From contig JAGCUR010000018.1 of the NCBI GenBank assembly GCA_017962745.1, positions 191,088 through 226,820 on the forward strand: a DNA stretch of 35,733 nucleotides, read 5' to 3'. The number at the start of each line of letters is the position of its first letter. The stretch's first letter is position 1. The position numbers and the translations under genes were made by a program. This DNA comes from Bacilli bacterium (lineage in GTDB: Bacteria; Bacillota_I; Bacilli_A; ML615J-28; CAG-698). The notes under the pieces are model-generated. The model was not told where the DNA came from and searched no databases. It saw nothing but the letters and a program-made list of their open reading frames with translations. This document shows positions 1 to 7,680 of this stretch, piece after piece.

Positions 1-1059
1 GAAGTGTTAGATACTCTAAAAGCTGATAAGAGTACAGAATATGCTAAACTTATCCAAAGTTATACTTTAAAATATCGTGCTCAATATATTGTTTCTTTAA
101 GCAGTACATTTGTTAATGAAAACAAGAAATTCACATTATCTAGCACTGATACATCACATTTATTAACAGCTATTATTGATGCTTATAATAAATATTTTAT
201 TGAGACTTATCAAGATAAGTCTCTACCTAATAATTATATTGGGGCTATTGATAATAATACATTAGATTATTTAGATATTTTAGATGAGATTCAATCATCT
301 CTATCTTATCTAGAAAATTATTGTAATACTAAATCTAGTAGTTATTCTTCATTTAGAGGAAAAGATGGCCTTACTTTTAGTGATTTAGCTAATACTATTC
401 ATACAATTAAAGATACAGATATTGATTATATTTATTCATATATTTATTTAAATAATGTATCTAAATATCCTGAAACTCAACTTACTAATTATCGTTATCA
501 AAAAAGAGAAGCTAGCCTAGAATTAGTTGAAGTAAACACTTCAATTACTACAGTTAGTAATTCAATTGAACATTATAAAGCTGATAAAGTAGTAGTATCT
601 AATCCTGATAGTGGTGTAGCTACAGAAGTAGAAGTTAATAGCGCATACTATAATGATTTAGTATTAGAATTATCTAACTTAAATGCTAGAAAATCTTCTT
701 TAGAAGAAAGAATAGCAATTCTAGATAAAAGAATAGAAAGATTAGAAGGCCCAGCAGCAACCGAAGAACAAGTAGCTAAAGCAGCTACTTACATCGATAG
801 CGCTTTAAATAATGCTAATAGTTTATATAATCTTGTAAATAATCATGCGGATGAATTATTTAAATCTAATTCATATCAAAACCAATATATGCACTATATT
901 ACAACATTTGAACAAGATTCAATTAGCAATCATTTAAAAATGTTTTTAATTGGTGCAGCTGCCGGATTATTTATTGGAGTTGCTATTTGGGTAGTTGATG
1001 CATTTGTATTAGAATTTAAAGATGCTAACAAAAGACAAAATGCTAAGGAGGTAAAATAA
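1..1059 (+). CDS. Wzz-like polysaccharide co-polymerase family membrane protein (5' partial)
   Basis: The reading frame is open from base 1, so the true start lies upstream of the window; the GTG at position 4 is only an internal codon. What is visible is a long hydrophilic, Asn/Ser/Tyr-rich region with a heptad-like stretch rich in Leu, Glu, Lys and Arg (about residues 215-250 counted from base 4, around LEERIAILDKRIERLE). One C-terminal membrane segment follows (about residues 313-333, FLIGAAAGLFIGVAIWVV), then a short basic tail. That layout fits a polysaccharide co-polymerase (Wzz/CapA class), which controls chain length from the outer face of the membrane. No tyrosine kinase domain is present. 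The gene overlaps the next by one base, and the two proteins are recognisably related (for example LLTAIIDAYNKYFIETY against LLDNIIDAYCDAFYNTY). The family call rests on topology and context, not on a clear signature. Confidence 0.55.
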   Translation, partial: EVLDTLKADKSTEYAKLIQSYTLKYRAQYIVSLSSTFVNENKKFTLSSTDTSHLLTAIIDAYNKYFIETYQDKSLPNNYIGAIDNNTLDYLDILDEIQSSLSYLENYCNTKSSSYSSFRGKDGLTFSDLANTIHTIKDTDIDYIYSYIYLNNVSKYPETQLTNYRYQKREASLELVEVNTSITTVSNSIEHYKADKVVVSNPDSGVATEVEVNSAYYNDLVLELSNLNARKSSLEERIAILDKRIERLEGPAATEEQVAKAATYIDSALNNANSLYNLVNNHADELFKSNSYQNQYMHYITTFEQDSISNHLKMFLIGAAAGLFIGVAIWVVDAFVLEFKDANKRQNAKEVK

Positions 1060-2405
1060 TGAATAATAACAAAAAATCATTACTTATATCTTTATTGGTA
1101 ATTGTTATAGCAGGCATTATTGGAATAGTTGGATCAGTAATTGATTTTAGTATAATAAATAAAACTTTATCATATTCATATGAAGTAATCCAATTTGATT
1201 ATGATGGAGCTAGTGATGGGCTAGATCCAAATGGTGATTCATTTAATGCAGTAGATTTCTTAACTGATGAAGTAATAATGGATGGACTTGCTCGCCAAGG
1301 ATTGCAAGATAAATATAATATTGATGATATTAGACATTGCATTTTAATGGAAAATGTTGTTCCTAAACAAATTGTTGAGGAAATAAATTCATTTGAATCA
1401 TTAATTAATGATGAAGATTCAAGAGTTATTACATCTAGTGATTATCATTCAGTAAGATATCGATTTGTTTTATATCATGACATTGATAAAAAATTATCAA
1501 AGAATGATTTAAATAAATTATTAGATAATATTATTGATGCTTATTGTGATGCTTTTTATAATACATATAAAATTAATTATGATGTTACTAATTATAATGA
1601 CTTATATGATATGGAAAGTTATGATTATATTTATCAATCAGCAGTATTTAGAAATAAAATTAGAATATTAAGTAATAATGCTAGAAGATTACATGCAAAA
1701 CACGAAGATTTTAAAGTAAATGATAAATCATTTAATGATATTGCATTAAAATGCGATCAATTAATTAGTAGTGATATTTCTAGAATTAATAATATAATTA
1801 TTCTAAATGCATTATCTAAAGATATTGATAGATTAAAAGATTATTATAATTATAAGATTGAAAACTTGAATTTTGAAAAGACTAAATATACATCTGATTT
1901 AAATAATATAAATGCTCAAGTAGCAGCTTATACTAAAAATCCAACAGTTTATGTTGGTACAGGTGAAAATGTTGTTAAGGTAGATGGAAACTCAAGTGCT
2001 ACTTATGATAACTTACTTGCTAGACAAATTAGTATATCTAATATAATAGCTTCTATTACTAAAGAAATAAATGATTATCAAAGTATATTAGAAGATATTA
2101 ATAATGCTACTGGAACTGATGCGGATAGATTGTTAGTAGAAAACTATATTACTAAATTATCTAATGATTATAATACATTAGAAGAATCATTTAATGGATT
2201 ATTAGTTGAATATAATAATGAATATATATTTAATAATTCTATTTCAAGAGAAAAAATAGACTATCATTCTAATTCAATTATTTCTACATCATTCATTGTT
2301 AAATGCATTAAAGTATGTGCTCCTATAGTATTAGTAGCATTACTTGGAATTAGTATTTATTATTTAATTAGAGAAACTAAGAAAAATAAAGTAGTGATGG
2401 AGTAA
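1059..2405 (+). CDS. Second Wzz-like polysaccharide co-polymerase family membrane protein
   Basis: A 448-residue protein with an N-terminal membrane segment (about 7-30, SLLISLLVIVIAGIIGIVGS), a large extracytoplasmic domain and a C-terminal membrane segment (about 412-436, around APIVLVALLGISIYYLI), ending in a Lys/Arg-rich cytoplasmic tail. Two membrane helices bracketing a coiled-coil-prone domain is the polysaccharide co-polymerase plan. Length is in the range of larger Gram-positive members that lack a kinase domain. A strong Shine-Dalgarno (AAGGAGG, just before 1059) and one-base overlap with the upstream paralogue indicate co-translation, possibly of a hetero-oligomeric pair. A stem-loop follows the stop. 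I see no proline-rich motif near the second membrane helix, so the Wzz assignment stays tentative. Confidence 0.55.
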   Translation: MNNNKKSLLISLLVIVIAGIIGIVGSVIDFSIINKTLSYSYEVIQFDYDGASDGLDPNGDSFNAVDFLTDEVIMDGLARQGLQDKYNIDDIRHCILMENVVPKQIVEEINSFESLINDEDSRVITSSDYHSVRYRFVLYHDIDKKLSKNDLNKLLDNIIDAYCDAFYNTYKINYDVTNYNDLYDMESYDYIYQSAVFRNKIRILSNNARRLHAKHEDFKVNDKSFNDIALKCDQLISSDISRINNIIILNALSKDIDRLKDYYNYKIENLNFEKTKYTSDLNNINAQVAAYTKNPTVYVGTGENVVKVDGNSSATYDNLLARQISISNIIASITKEINDYQSILEDINNATGTDADRLLVENYITKLSNDYNTLEESFNGLLVEYNNEYIFNNSISREKIDYHSNSIISTSFIVKCIKVCAPIVLVALLGISIYYLIRETKKNKVVME

Positions 2406-2417
2406 GGATTTATTAGT

Positions 2418-2449
2418 GATGCGCCTTTATAAAGGCATAAAGGCGCATC
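2418..2449 (+). terminator. Stem-loop after the co-polymerase pair
   Basis: A perfect 12-bp inverted repeat (GATGCGCCTTTA at 2418-2429 and its complement at 2438-2449) with an 8-nt loop lies 12 nt after the stop codon. The stem is stable, but no uninterrupted T-run follows (ATAATAATAAATTTATAT). It could therefore be a terminator or an mRNA-stabilising 3' hairpin. Confidence 0.6.
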
Positions 2450-2450
2450 A

Positions 2451-2479
2451 TAATAATAAATTTATATAATTTATTATTA
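2451..2479 (+). repeat. AT-only 12-bp inverted repeat
   Basis: TAATAATAAATT (2451-2462) and its exact complement (2468-2479) are separated by TATAT. It abuts the preceding stem-loop, so the two together form a double hairpin. It may assist termination or stabilise the 3' end. AT-only palindromes are common in such AT-rich DNA, so the function is uncertain. Confidence 0.4.
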
Positions 2480-2976
2480 ATCAATTGTTTAAATAACGAT
2501 TTATTAATAATGAATTGTATAAAAGTTTTAAAGGAAATAAAAGTTGCGTAACATGATGCGCATGATTACTTATGGGGTTATTGCGATTTTTAACATTTTT
2601 AGAGTGAAAAAATTTACTATAAGAATAGTAAAAAAAATGGCAAAAAATATTTAAAAAAGTCTAAAAAATTATTGCTTTTGGCTGAATAGCCAAAATGGAT
2701 AAAGCGTGTAGAGATTCGATTTAAACTGGTGCAAGCCGTATAACGTCGTGCGTTACATTTGTATCGTACCACGTTACATTTTGGACCTGTTTCAGCATGG
2801 TAAATCTGAATGAAGATGGGGATTAAAGATTTAAACAATTCAGTTTATCTCGAATTTGCAGGGTTTTTAGTACGCTCGACCGTTTAAATATTTCAGTTTG
2901 ACGTTTATTTGATTTCAACACGATAGATCCTCATGAGAATTAATGTGTGGCGAATAACAAATAGGAAAGTGCTCAT
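2480..2976. other. Gene-free stretch, probably decayed or imported DNA
   Basis: No credible gene is seen on either strand across about 500 bases. It holds small hairpins: TTTACTAT/ATAGTAAA at 2613-2632, which on the minus strand is followed by a T-run, and TTTTGGCT/AGCCAAAA at 2676-2695. From about 2700 onward the composition becomes less AT-rich and more CG-dinucleotide-rich, matching the two following genes and not the rest of the window. I suspect a recombination junction somewhere between about 2480 and 2700. The Shine-Dalgarno of the next gene (AGGAAAG) lies at the end of this stretch. Confidence 0.5.
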
Positions 2977-3495
2977 ATGAAACTTTTGATATTAGGTGCC
3001 GGCGAATATGGGCAGTTGGTAAAAGAACTTGCAAGGAACAAATATACAACCATAGATTTCCTCGATGATAAATCCGAGGCGGCTATAGGAAAATTTGAAG
3101 ATTATAGAAAACTTAAGGATAATTACTCAGATGCAGTAGTGGCTATAGGTAATAGCGAAGTCCTTATGGAGTGGCTTGGCAGATTGAAAGAGGCGGGCTA
3201 CAACCTGCCGCTTTTATTATCTGAGAGGGCATTTGTTTCTCCGAGTGCTGTAATTGAGGAAGGCTGTATTATCGAACCAATGACGACGATTAACGCAAAT
3301 GCCAAAGTTGAGAAAGGCTCTATAGTATCGTCTGGTGCTGTGGTCAATCACAACGCGATAGTCAAACAAGGTTGCCATATTGATTGCAATTCCGTGGTTG
3401 GGGCTGATGCAGTTGTTCCAGAGAAAATGAATTTGAATTATGGCCAAGTGATTACTAAAGTCACAAAACCAGAGAATTGGGAGTTCAGTGAATAA
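2977..3495 (+). CDS. PglD/NeuD-like sugar O/N-acyltransferase with left-handed beta-helix
   Basis: A 172-residue protein that opens with a Rossmann-like N-terminal strand-loop (MKLLILGAGEYGQLVKELA). From about residue 80 hexapeptide repeats follow (AFVSPSAVIEEGCIIEP, AKVEKGSIVSSGAVVNHNAIVKQGCHIDCNSVVGADAVV). This is the PglD/NeuD layout: an acetyl-CoA-dependent transferase that N-acetylates the 4-amino group of a UDP-4-amino-6-deoxy sugar, or a related position. The histidine in VVNHNAIV matches the place of the family catalytic His. It is somewhat shorter than the usual roughly 200 residues and ends in NWEFSE instead of the common G-x-PAK ending. AGGAAAG 7 nt upstream sets the start. The stop overlaps the following ATG (TAATG). 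Codon and base composition differ from the neighbours, suggesting transfer. Confidence 0.75.
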   Translation: MKLLILGAGEYGQLVKELARNKYTTIDFLDDKSEAAIGKFEDYRKLKDNYSDAVVAIGNSEVLMEWLGRLKEAGYNLPLLLSERAFVSPSAVIEEGCIIEPMTTINANAKVEKGSIVSSGAVVNHNAIVKQGCHIDCNSVVGADAVVPEKMNLNYGQVITKVTKPENWEFSE

Positions 3496-3905
3496 TGAAG
3501 AAGAAACCGATATATTCGTTTTTTAAAAGATGCTTTGATATATTCTGCTCATTGCTTGCTATTATCATTTTAGCTTTGCCAATGCTGATAGTAGCGATAG
3601 CAATCAAAATAGACTCAAAAGGTCCGGTGTTTTTCAAACAAGACCGAATAGGCAAGAACAAAAGGATATTCAAAATACTTAAATTCCGTTCGATGTTTAC
3701 TGACACGGATCCCAATGCACCAACCCATCAATTAGGAAATGCCACAAGTCATATTACTAAGGTTGGCGGTTTTATTAGAAAAACATCGATAGACGAGCTT
3801 CCTCAGTTATTCAACATCCTTTCTGGAAAGATGTCGTTTGTTGGCCCTAGACCCGCTCTTTGGAACCACCCTAACCGTCTAGTTCTAGCGACTGAAAAAA
3901 GCTAG
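3495..3905 (+). pseudogene. Truncated bacterial sugar transferase (initiating phosphoglycosyltransferase fragment)
   Basis: The 136 encoded residues are the N-terminal two-thirds of a PglC/EpsL/WbaP-type phosphoglycosyltransferase. There is a membrane-inserted hydrophobic segment (about 13-38), then PVFFKQDRIGK, the KILKFRSM motif, the catalytic Asp-Glu pair (D100-E101 in IDELPQLFN) and SFVGPRPALWN at 115-124. Full-length relatives continue for about 60 more residues (a PGLTG-containing region). Here the frame ends within a dozen residues of GPRPALWN, next to a hairpin that looks unrelated to the gene. The loss of the C-terminal third makes activity doubtful. An intact, diverged homologue at 5826 presumably replaced it. 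The composition matches the preceding acyltransferase, so both probably arrived on one imported segment that ended here. Confidence 0.75.
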
Positions 3906-3923
3906 GCACAGCCTTGCTTTTTC
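3894..3923 (+). terminator. Rho-independent terminator-like hairpin at the truncation point
   Basis: GAAAAA(A)GC-T-AGGC (3894-3907) pairs with GCCT-T-GCTTTTTC (3911-3923) around a 3-nt loop, with one T-T mismatch. The A-tract and T-tract flanks give a bidirectional terminator appearance. It overlaps the last codons of the truncated sugar transferase, so it marks the junction between the imported segment and native DNA. It would attenuate transcription reaching the downstream genes. Confidence 0.6.
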
Positions 3924-4004
3924 GAATTGGCGAATTTTTAAAAAATGAAAAATTTTTAAAAAATAGACAATTTTAAGCAGATTTTAAACTTTTTATCGTA
4001 AAAT

Positions 4005-4135
4005 TAGGTGATACCTTTGGCGTTGAGATCAAGCGACTAAGTATACCTTTACCGTTGTAGTTTTAAAAATAATATTTTTATAGGGATTTCTTTGTTAAAT
4101 CCCTCGTTTCATAGATGCAGACGTTTTTAAAAATA
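4005..4135 (+). ncRNA. Candidate structured leader RNA (possibly EAR/epsC-like)
   Basis: This gene-free stretch has several nested helices: GGTGATAC (4007-4014) with GTATACC (4041-4047), enclosing a small CGTTGA/TCAAGCG hairpin (4021-4035), and further on AGGGATTT (4082-4089) with AAATCCCT (4097-4104). The unpaired bases are less AT-rich than the flanks, as expected for a conserved RNA. The place, inside an exopolysaccharide operon and just after a terminator-like hairpin, matches the eps-associated RNA (EAR), which promotes processive antitermination in Bacillus eps operons. I cannot confirm the Rfam consensus from memory, so the class is a guess. The presence of structure is better supported than the name. 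Confidence 0.4.
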
Positions 4136-4171
4136 GTAATTTCATGAGATATAAAACTCATTTTAAATAAA

Positions 4172-4546
4172 ATGAAAGGTTGTGTGATTCGTATGTTTTT
4201 CATTAATCGTATAGCATTAAATGTTTCTTCATTAGAGAGTGTTGATTTTTATAAATCACTTGGATTTGAAGAAAAAAAAGATGACAGAAAAGAAAATGAA
4301 GGAATAGTTTTATTAGAAGGTTATTCGCTATTACTTGAACTTCATATAATTAAAGATTTAAAAAAGAACACAAATGATTCTTATGGATTGAAGAATATTT
4401 GTATTAGAGTTGATAAATTAGAAAGCAATTATCAAGTAGATGAAGAAGGAAAGTTTAGAATCCTTCATGATCCTGATGGATTAGAAATATTTGTAAGAGA
4501 AATACCATATCCATCTCCAAGTGGCGATTGGAATTTTAGTGAATAA
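4172..4546 (+). CDS. VOC-superfamily (glyoxalase/bleomycin-resistance fold) protein
   Basis: A 124-residue protein with one vicinal-oxygen-chelate domain. The first beta-alpha unit contains FINRIALNVSSLESVDFYKSLGFEE, typical of VOC proteins. The last strand is in FRILHDPDGLEIFVREIPY, where the Glu of DPDGLEIF is in the usual metal-ligand position. The first ligand position is less clear, so metal-dependent chemistry is uncertain. Two in-frame starts are possible: ATG 4172 (adds MKGCVIR) or ATG 4193 (MFFINR), the second preceded by AAAGG 13 nt upstream. It lies between a leader-like RNA and the sugar aminotransferase, so it is probably co-transcribed with the polysaccharide genes. No specific role in the pathway can be assigned. 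Confidence 0.65.
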   Translation: MKGCVIRMFFINRIALNVSSLESVDFYKSLGFEEKKDDRKENEGIVLLEGYSLLLELHIIKDLKKNTNDSYGLKNICIRVDKLESNYQVDEEGKFRILHDPDGLEIFVREIPYPSPSGDWNFSE

Positions 4547-4564
4547 ATAAAAAAGGAAAGCTGG

Positions 4565-5836
4565 TTGATCCATATGACTAAAAAAATGAACATCCCTTTT
4601 AGTCCTCCTGATATAAGTGATTTGGAAGTCGAAGAAGTATCCAAAGCGCTAAGATCTGGTTGGATTACAACAGGACCTAGAGTTAAACAATTAGAAAAAC
4701 TATTAGCTGGATATGTTGGTGTTCCAACTGAAGCACCAAACTGTGTTTGTCTAAATTCTCAAACAGCTTGTGGGGAATTATCTCTAAGACTTTTAGGAAT
4801 AGGTCCACAAGAGGGCGGAAGTGAATTAGATGAAGTTATTACTTGTGCTTACACATATACAGCTTCAGCATCTGTTGTTTGTCATATTGGTGCAAAATTA
4901 GTTTTAATTGATTGTCAAAAAGATAGTCTTGAAATGGATTATGATGCACTTGAAGTTGCAATCAATGAACACACAAAGGCAATCATTCCAATTGACATTG
5001 GTGGTGTTCCTTGTGATTATGATAGAATCTTCGAAATAGTAGAGAGGAAGAAAAACCTCTTTAAAGCCTCAAATAAGCTTCAAGAAGCGATTGGAAGGGT
5101 TGCAGTAGTAGAAGATGCCGCTCATGCTATTGGAGCGTCTTATAAAGGAAAAATGATAGGCTCTATAGCAGACTTCACAAACTTCAGTTTTCATGCTGTT
5201 AAAAACTTTACAACAGCTGAAGGTGGAGCTATGACTTGGAACCACATAGAAGGAATTGACGATGCTGAATTATATCATCAAGTTCAACTATATAGTCTTC
5301 ATGGTCAATCAAAAGATGCTTTAAACAAAAATAAACCTGGAATGTGGGAATACGATATTGTAGGCACTTGGTACAAATGCAATATGACTGATGTTGTAGC
5401 TGCAATTGGATTAAAACAATTTGAACGATATCCAGGAATGCTTGCTAGAAGAAAAGAAATAATCAAGAAATATGATGAAGCATTTAAACCATTAGGAGTT
5501 CAAACACTTCCTCACTATACAAATGAGTATGCATCATCTGGTCATTTATATATTGCCCGTATTTTCAAGAAAGATGGTATTTTAGTATCTGATCAAGAAA
5601 GACGAGAAATAATAATAAAAATGGCTGAAGACGGAGTTTCATGTAATGTACATTACAAACCACTCCCAATGCATACAGCTTATAAAAACTTAGGATTTGA
5701 TATTAAAAACTATCCTAATGCATTTAATCATTATGTTAACGAAGTTACATTACCACTTCACACATGTTTGACTGATGAAGAAATTGATTACATAATAGAA
5801 ACTTTCACAAAGGTGTTGAAAGACTATGTTAATTAA
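4565..5836 (+). CDS. DegT/DnrJ/EryC1/StrS-family PLP sugar aminotransferase (PglE-like)
   Basis: This enzyme transfers an amino group, usually from glutamate, to a nucleotide-linked keto sugar. The signatures are complete: the N-terminal FSPPDISDLEVEEVSKALRSGW start, the aspartate that binds the pyridine nitrogen in VVEDAAHAIG (D184), and the PLP Schiff-base lysine in FHAVKNFTTAEGG (K213). With 423 residues it belongs to the long subgroup that in gut Bacillota is often paired with a sugar transferase like the next gene; the two overlap by 11 bp. Start choice: TTG 4565 has the best spacing to AAGG (8 nt), while ATG 4574 (MTKKMNIP) lies 17 nt away, so 4565 is kept but unproven. With PglD upstream, it fits a UDP-bacillosamine-type precursor. 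The matching 4,6-dehydratase (PglF) is not in the window. Confidence 0.88.
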   Translation: MIHMTKKMNIPFSPPDISDLEVEEVSKALRSGWITTGPRVKQLEKLLAGYVGVPTEAPNCVCLNSQTACGELSLRLLGIGPQEGGSELDEVITCAYTYTASASVVCHIGAKLVLIDCQKDSLEMDYDALEVAINEHTKAIIPIDIGGVPCDYDRIFEIVERKKNLFKASNKLQEAIGRVAVVEDAAHAIGASYKGKMIGSIADFTNFSFHAVKNFTTAEGGAMTWNHIEGIDDAELYHQVQLYSLHGQSKDALNKNKPGMWEYDIVGTWYKCNMTDVVAAIGLKQFERYPGMLARRKEIIKKYDEAFKPLGVQTLPHYTNEYASSGHLYIARIFKKDGILVSDQERREIIIKMAEDGVSCNVHYKPLPMHTAYKNLGFDIKNYPNAFNHYVNEVTLPLHTCLTDEEIDYIIETFTKVLKDYVN

Positions 5837-6518
5837 AAAATGGGAGAAATTACCAAAAGAATTTCAAATTGATGAAGTAAGACCATATTGGGAGTATTTA
5901 AGAAAGAAGAATTTTAGTTTATTTTGGAAACGAGTATTTGATATATTTGCCTCTGGAATAATGCTATTGATTCTTTTACCGTTTTTCTTGATTCTCTCTC
6001 TAGCAATCATCATCGATAGCAGAGGTGGAGTTTTCTACAGACAAGAACGAGTAACTCAATATGGCAAACATTTTAGAATCTTTAAATTTAGAACAATGGT
6101 AAAAAATGCTGATAAGAAAGGAACTTTAGTTACTGTTGGCAATGATTCTAGAATAACAAGAGTTGGCAAGTTCATTAGAAAATTAAGACTAGATGAAGTA
6201 AGCCAACTAATAGATGTTTTTAGAGGAACAATGACATTTGTCTCAACTAGACCTGAAGTTCCTAAATACGTTGATAAATATCAACCAGAGTATTTAGCAA
6301 CGCTATTACTTCCTGCTGGAGTTACATCTATGGCATCAATTAAATTTAAAGATGAAGATAAACTTCTAGAAGGAAAAGAAGATGTTGACAAGGTATATAT
6401 TGAAGAAGTATTACCTAAAAAGATGGAATGGAATTTATCAGAAATCAAAAAGTGTGGTTTCTGGAGAGATATAAAAATAATGTTTATGACTGTATTTACA
6501 GTTTTGTTTAAAAAATGA
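5826..6518 (+). CDS. Initiating phosphoglycosyltransferase (bacterial sugar transferase)
   Basis: This protein transfers a sugar phosphate from a UDP-sugar to undecaprenyl phosphate at the inner membrane face, starting the repeat unit. Its 230 residues show the full monotopic family: a cytoplasmic N-terminal extension, a hydrophobic re-entrant helix (about 40-63), the basic segment YRQERVTQYGKHFRIFKFRTM (split here as YRQERV and FRIFKFRTM), the catalytic pair D123-E124 in RLDEVSQLID, and TRPEVPKYV (141-149). The C-terminal part contains LLPAGVTSMASI and a helical tail. STRPEV replaces the commoner GPRP, but GTRPEV-type variants are usual in this subgroup. It is the intact counterpart of the truncated gene at 3495. 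It ends 27 nt before the first glycosyltransferase. Confidence 0.9.
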   Translation: MLIKKWEKLPKEFQIDEVRPYWEYLRKKNFSLFWKRVFDIFASGIMLLILLPFFLILSLAIIIDSRGGVFYRQERVTQYGKHFRIFKFRTMVKNADKKGTLVTVGNDSRITRVGKFIRKLRLDEVSQLIDVFRGTMTFVSTRPEVPKYVDKYQPEYLATLLLPAGVTSMASIKFKDEDKLLEGKEDVDKVYIEEVLPKKMEWNLSEIKKCGFWRDIKIMFMTVFTVLFKK

Positions 6519-6545
6519 ATGGCAACGTGAGTTATTGAGGAAAAA

Positions 6546-7667
6546 ATGAAAAAAATATTATTAGTATGTACTACCGATTCGATGATATGGAATTTTTTAA
6601 TTCCACATATTAGAAAACTTGAAACGATGGGGTTTTTTGTAGAATGTGTTTGTTCAAAAACGGGTTTTTATTTTGACGAACTAATTAATAAATATAATCT
6701 TAAAGTTAATCTCATACCATTCTATCGTTCTCCTTTTAAAATAGGAAATATAAAGGCATATTCAATGCTCAAGAGTCTTATTAGAAAAATAAACCCTGAC
6801 TTTATTTTTTGCCATGAACCAGTTGGTGGCGCACTTGCTAGATTAGCCGGAAAAAAAGAAAGAAAAAAAACAATTTACCTTGCACATGGATTCCATTTTT
6901 TCAAAAAAGCTCCATTAAAGCATTGGATTTTATATTTCACTTTTGAATATATTTTATCTTTTAAAACAGACGCTATTATCACGATTTGTTCAGAGGATTA
7001 TGAAAATGCAAAAAAACTTCATTGTAGAAATGTTTATTGTATTCCGGGAATTGGAGTGAATTTTTCTCGCTTTTGTTTTCCAATATCTTCTTATGACAGA
7101 ATAAAATCTAGAAGAAATCTTTCAATAGATGATGATACATATGTTATAGCTAGCGTAGGCGAATTATCAAAACGTAAAAATCATATGGTTATTTTAAAAG
7201 CTATTAAAGATTTGAAAGATATGAAAATTGTGTTATTGATTTGTGGTGAAGGTAGTGAAGAAGCACATTTAATAAAATTTTGTTCAAAGAATAATATAAC
7301 GAATAAAGTTTTATTGCTTGGATTTAGAAAAGATGTTTCAAGCGTTTTAAGTGCCGCTGATTTGTTTGTTTTTCCATCTCTTTGGGAGGGCCTCGGTTTG
7401 GCAGGTATTGAAGCAATGTATATGGGATTGCCAATTATTGCTTCAAACAGGCAAGGAATAAAAGATTATGTTTTAAATGATGAGACTGGTTTTCTTTTTG
7501 AACCAAAAGATTATAAGGCATTACGTGACAAAATATGTTTTGCTTATAACAATAGAGATTATATGAAACGTATTGGTTCAAATGGACATGATTTTGTAAA
7601 AAAGTATAGCTTAGATAATAGTGTATCAAACCTTGAATCAATAATTAGTAAGGAAACAAATGTGTAA
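6546..7667 (+). CDS. Family 4 (GT-B) glycosyltransferase
   Basis: A 373-residue two-domain GT-B enzyme that acts in the cytoplasm on the lipid-linked repeat unit. The N-terminal acceptor domain carries the subgroup hallmark IYLAHGFHFFKKAPLKHW (about 115-135), seen in EpsD/capsular transferases that add the second sugar. The C-terminal domain carries the GT4 E-x7-E motif in FVFPSLWEGLGLAGIEAMYMGLP, followed by the nucleotide-sugar-binding segment TGFLFEPKD. It starts 27 nt after the initiating transferase with GAGG as a weak Shine-Dalgarno, so it is likely translated from the same mRNA. The donor and linkage cannot be read from sequence. Confidence 0.88.
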   Translation: MKKILLVCTTDSMIWNFLIPHIRKLETMGFFVECVCSKTGFYFDELINKYNLKVNLIPFYRSPFKIGNIKAYSMLKSLIRKINPDFIFCHEPVGGALARLAGKKERKKTIYLAHGFHFFKKAPLKHWILYFTFEYILSFKTDAIITICSEDYENAKKLHCRNVYCIPGIGVNFSRFCFPISSYDRIKSRRNLSIDDDTYVIASVGELSKRKNHMVILKAIKDLKDMKIVLLICGEGSEEAHLIKFCSKNNITNKVLLLGFRKDVSSVLSAADLFVFPSLWEGLGLAGIEAMYMGLPIIASNRQGIKDYVLNDETGFLFEPKDYKALRDKICFAYNNRDYMKRIGSNGHDFVKKYSLDNSVSNLESIISKETNV

Positions 7668-7680
7668 GGATGGTGAAAAA

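Noticed and set aside
2521-2570. Near-palindrome around ATGCGCAT as an attachment site
   Set aside because: Symmetry is imperfect and no integrase or second copy is seen in the window.
2617-2838. Minus-strand 73-residue open frame
   Set aside because: No family resemblance or convincing ribosome-binding site; it lies in probably decayed DNA and looks like a chance frame.
7660-7680. ATG 7660 as the start of the CDP-AP-like gene
   Set aside because: It lies within the end of the upstream glycosyltransferase gene without a ribosome-binding site; ATG 7681 has AAGGATGG at good spacing.
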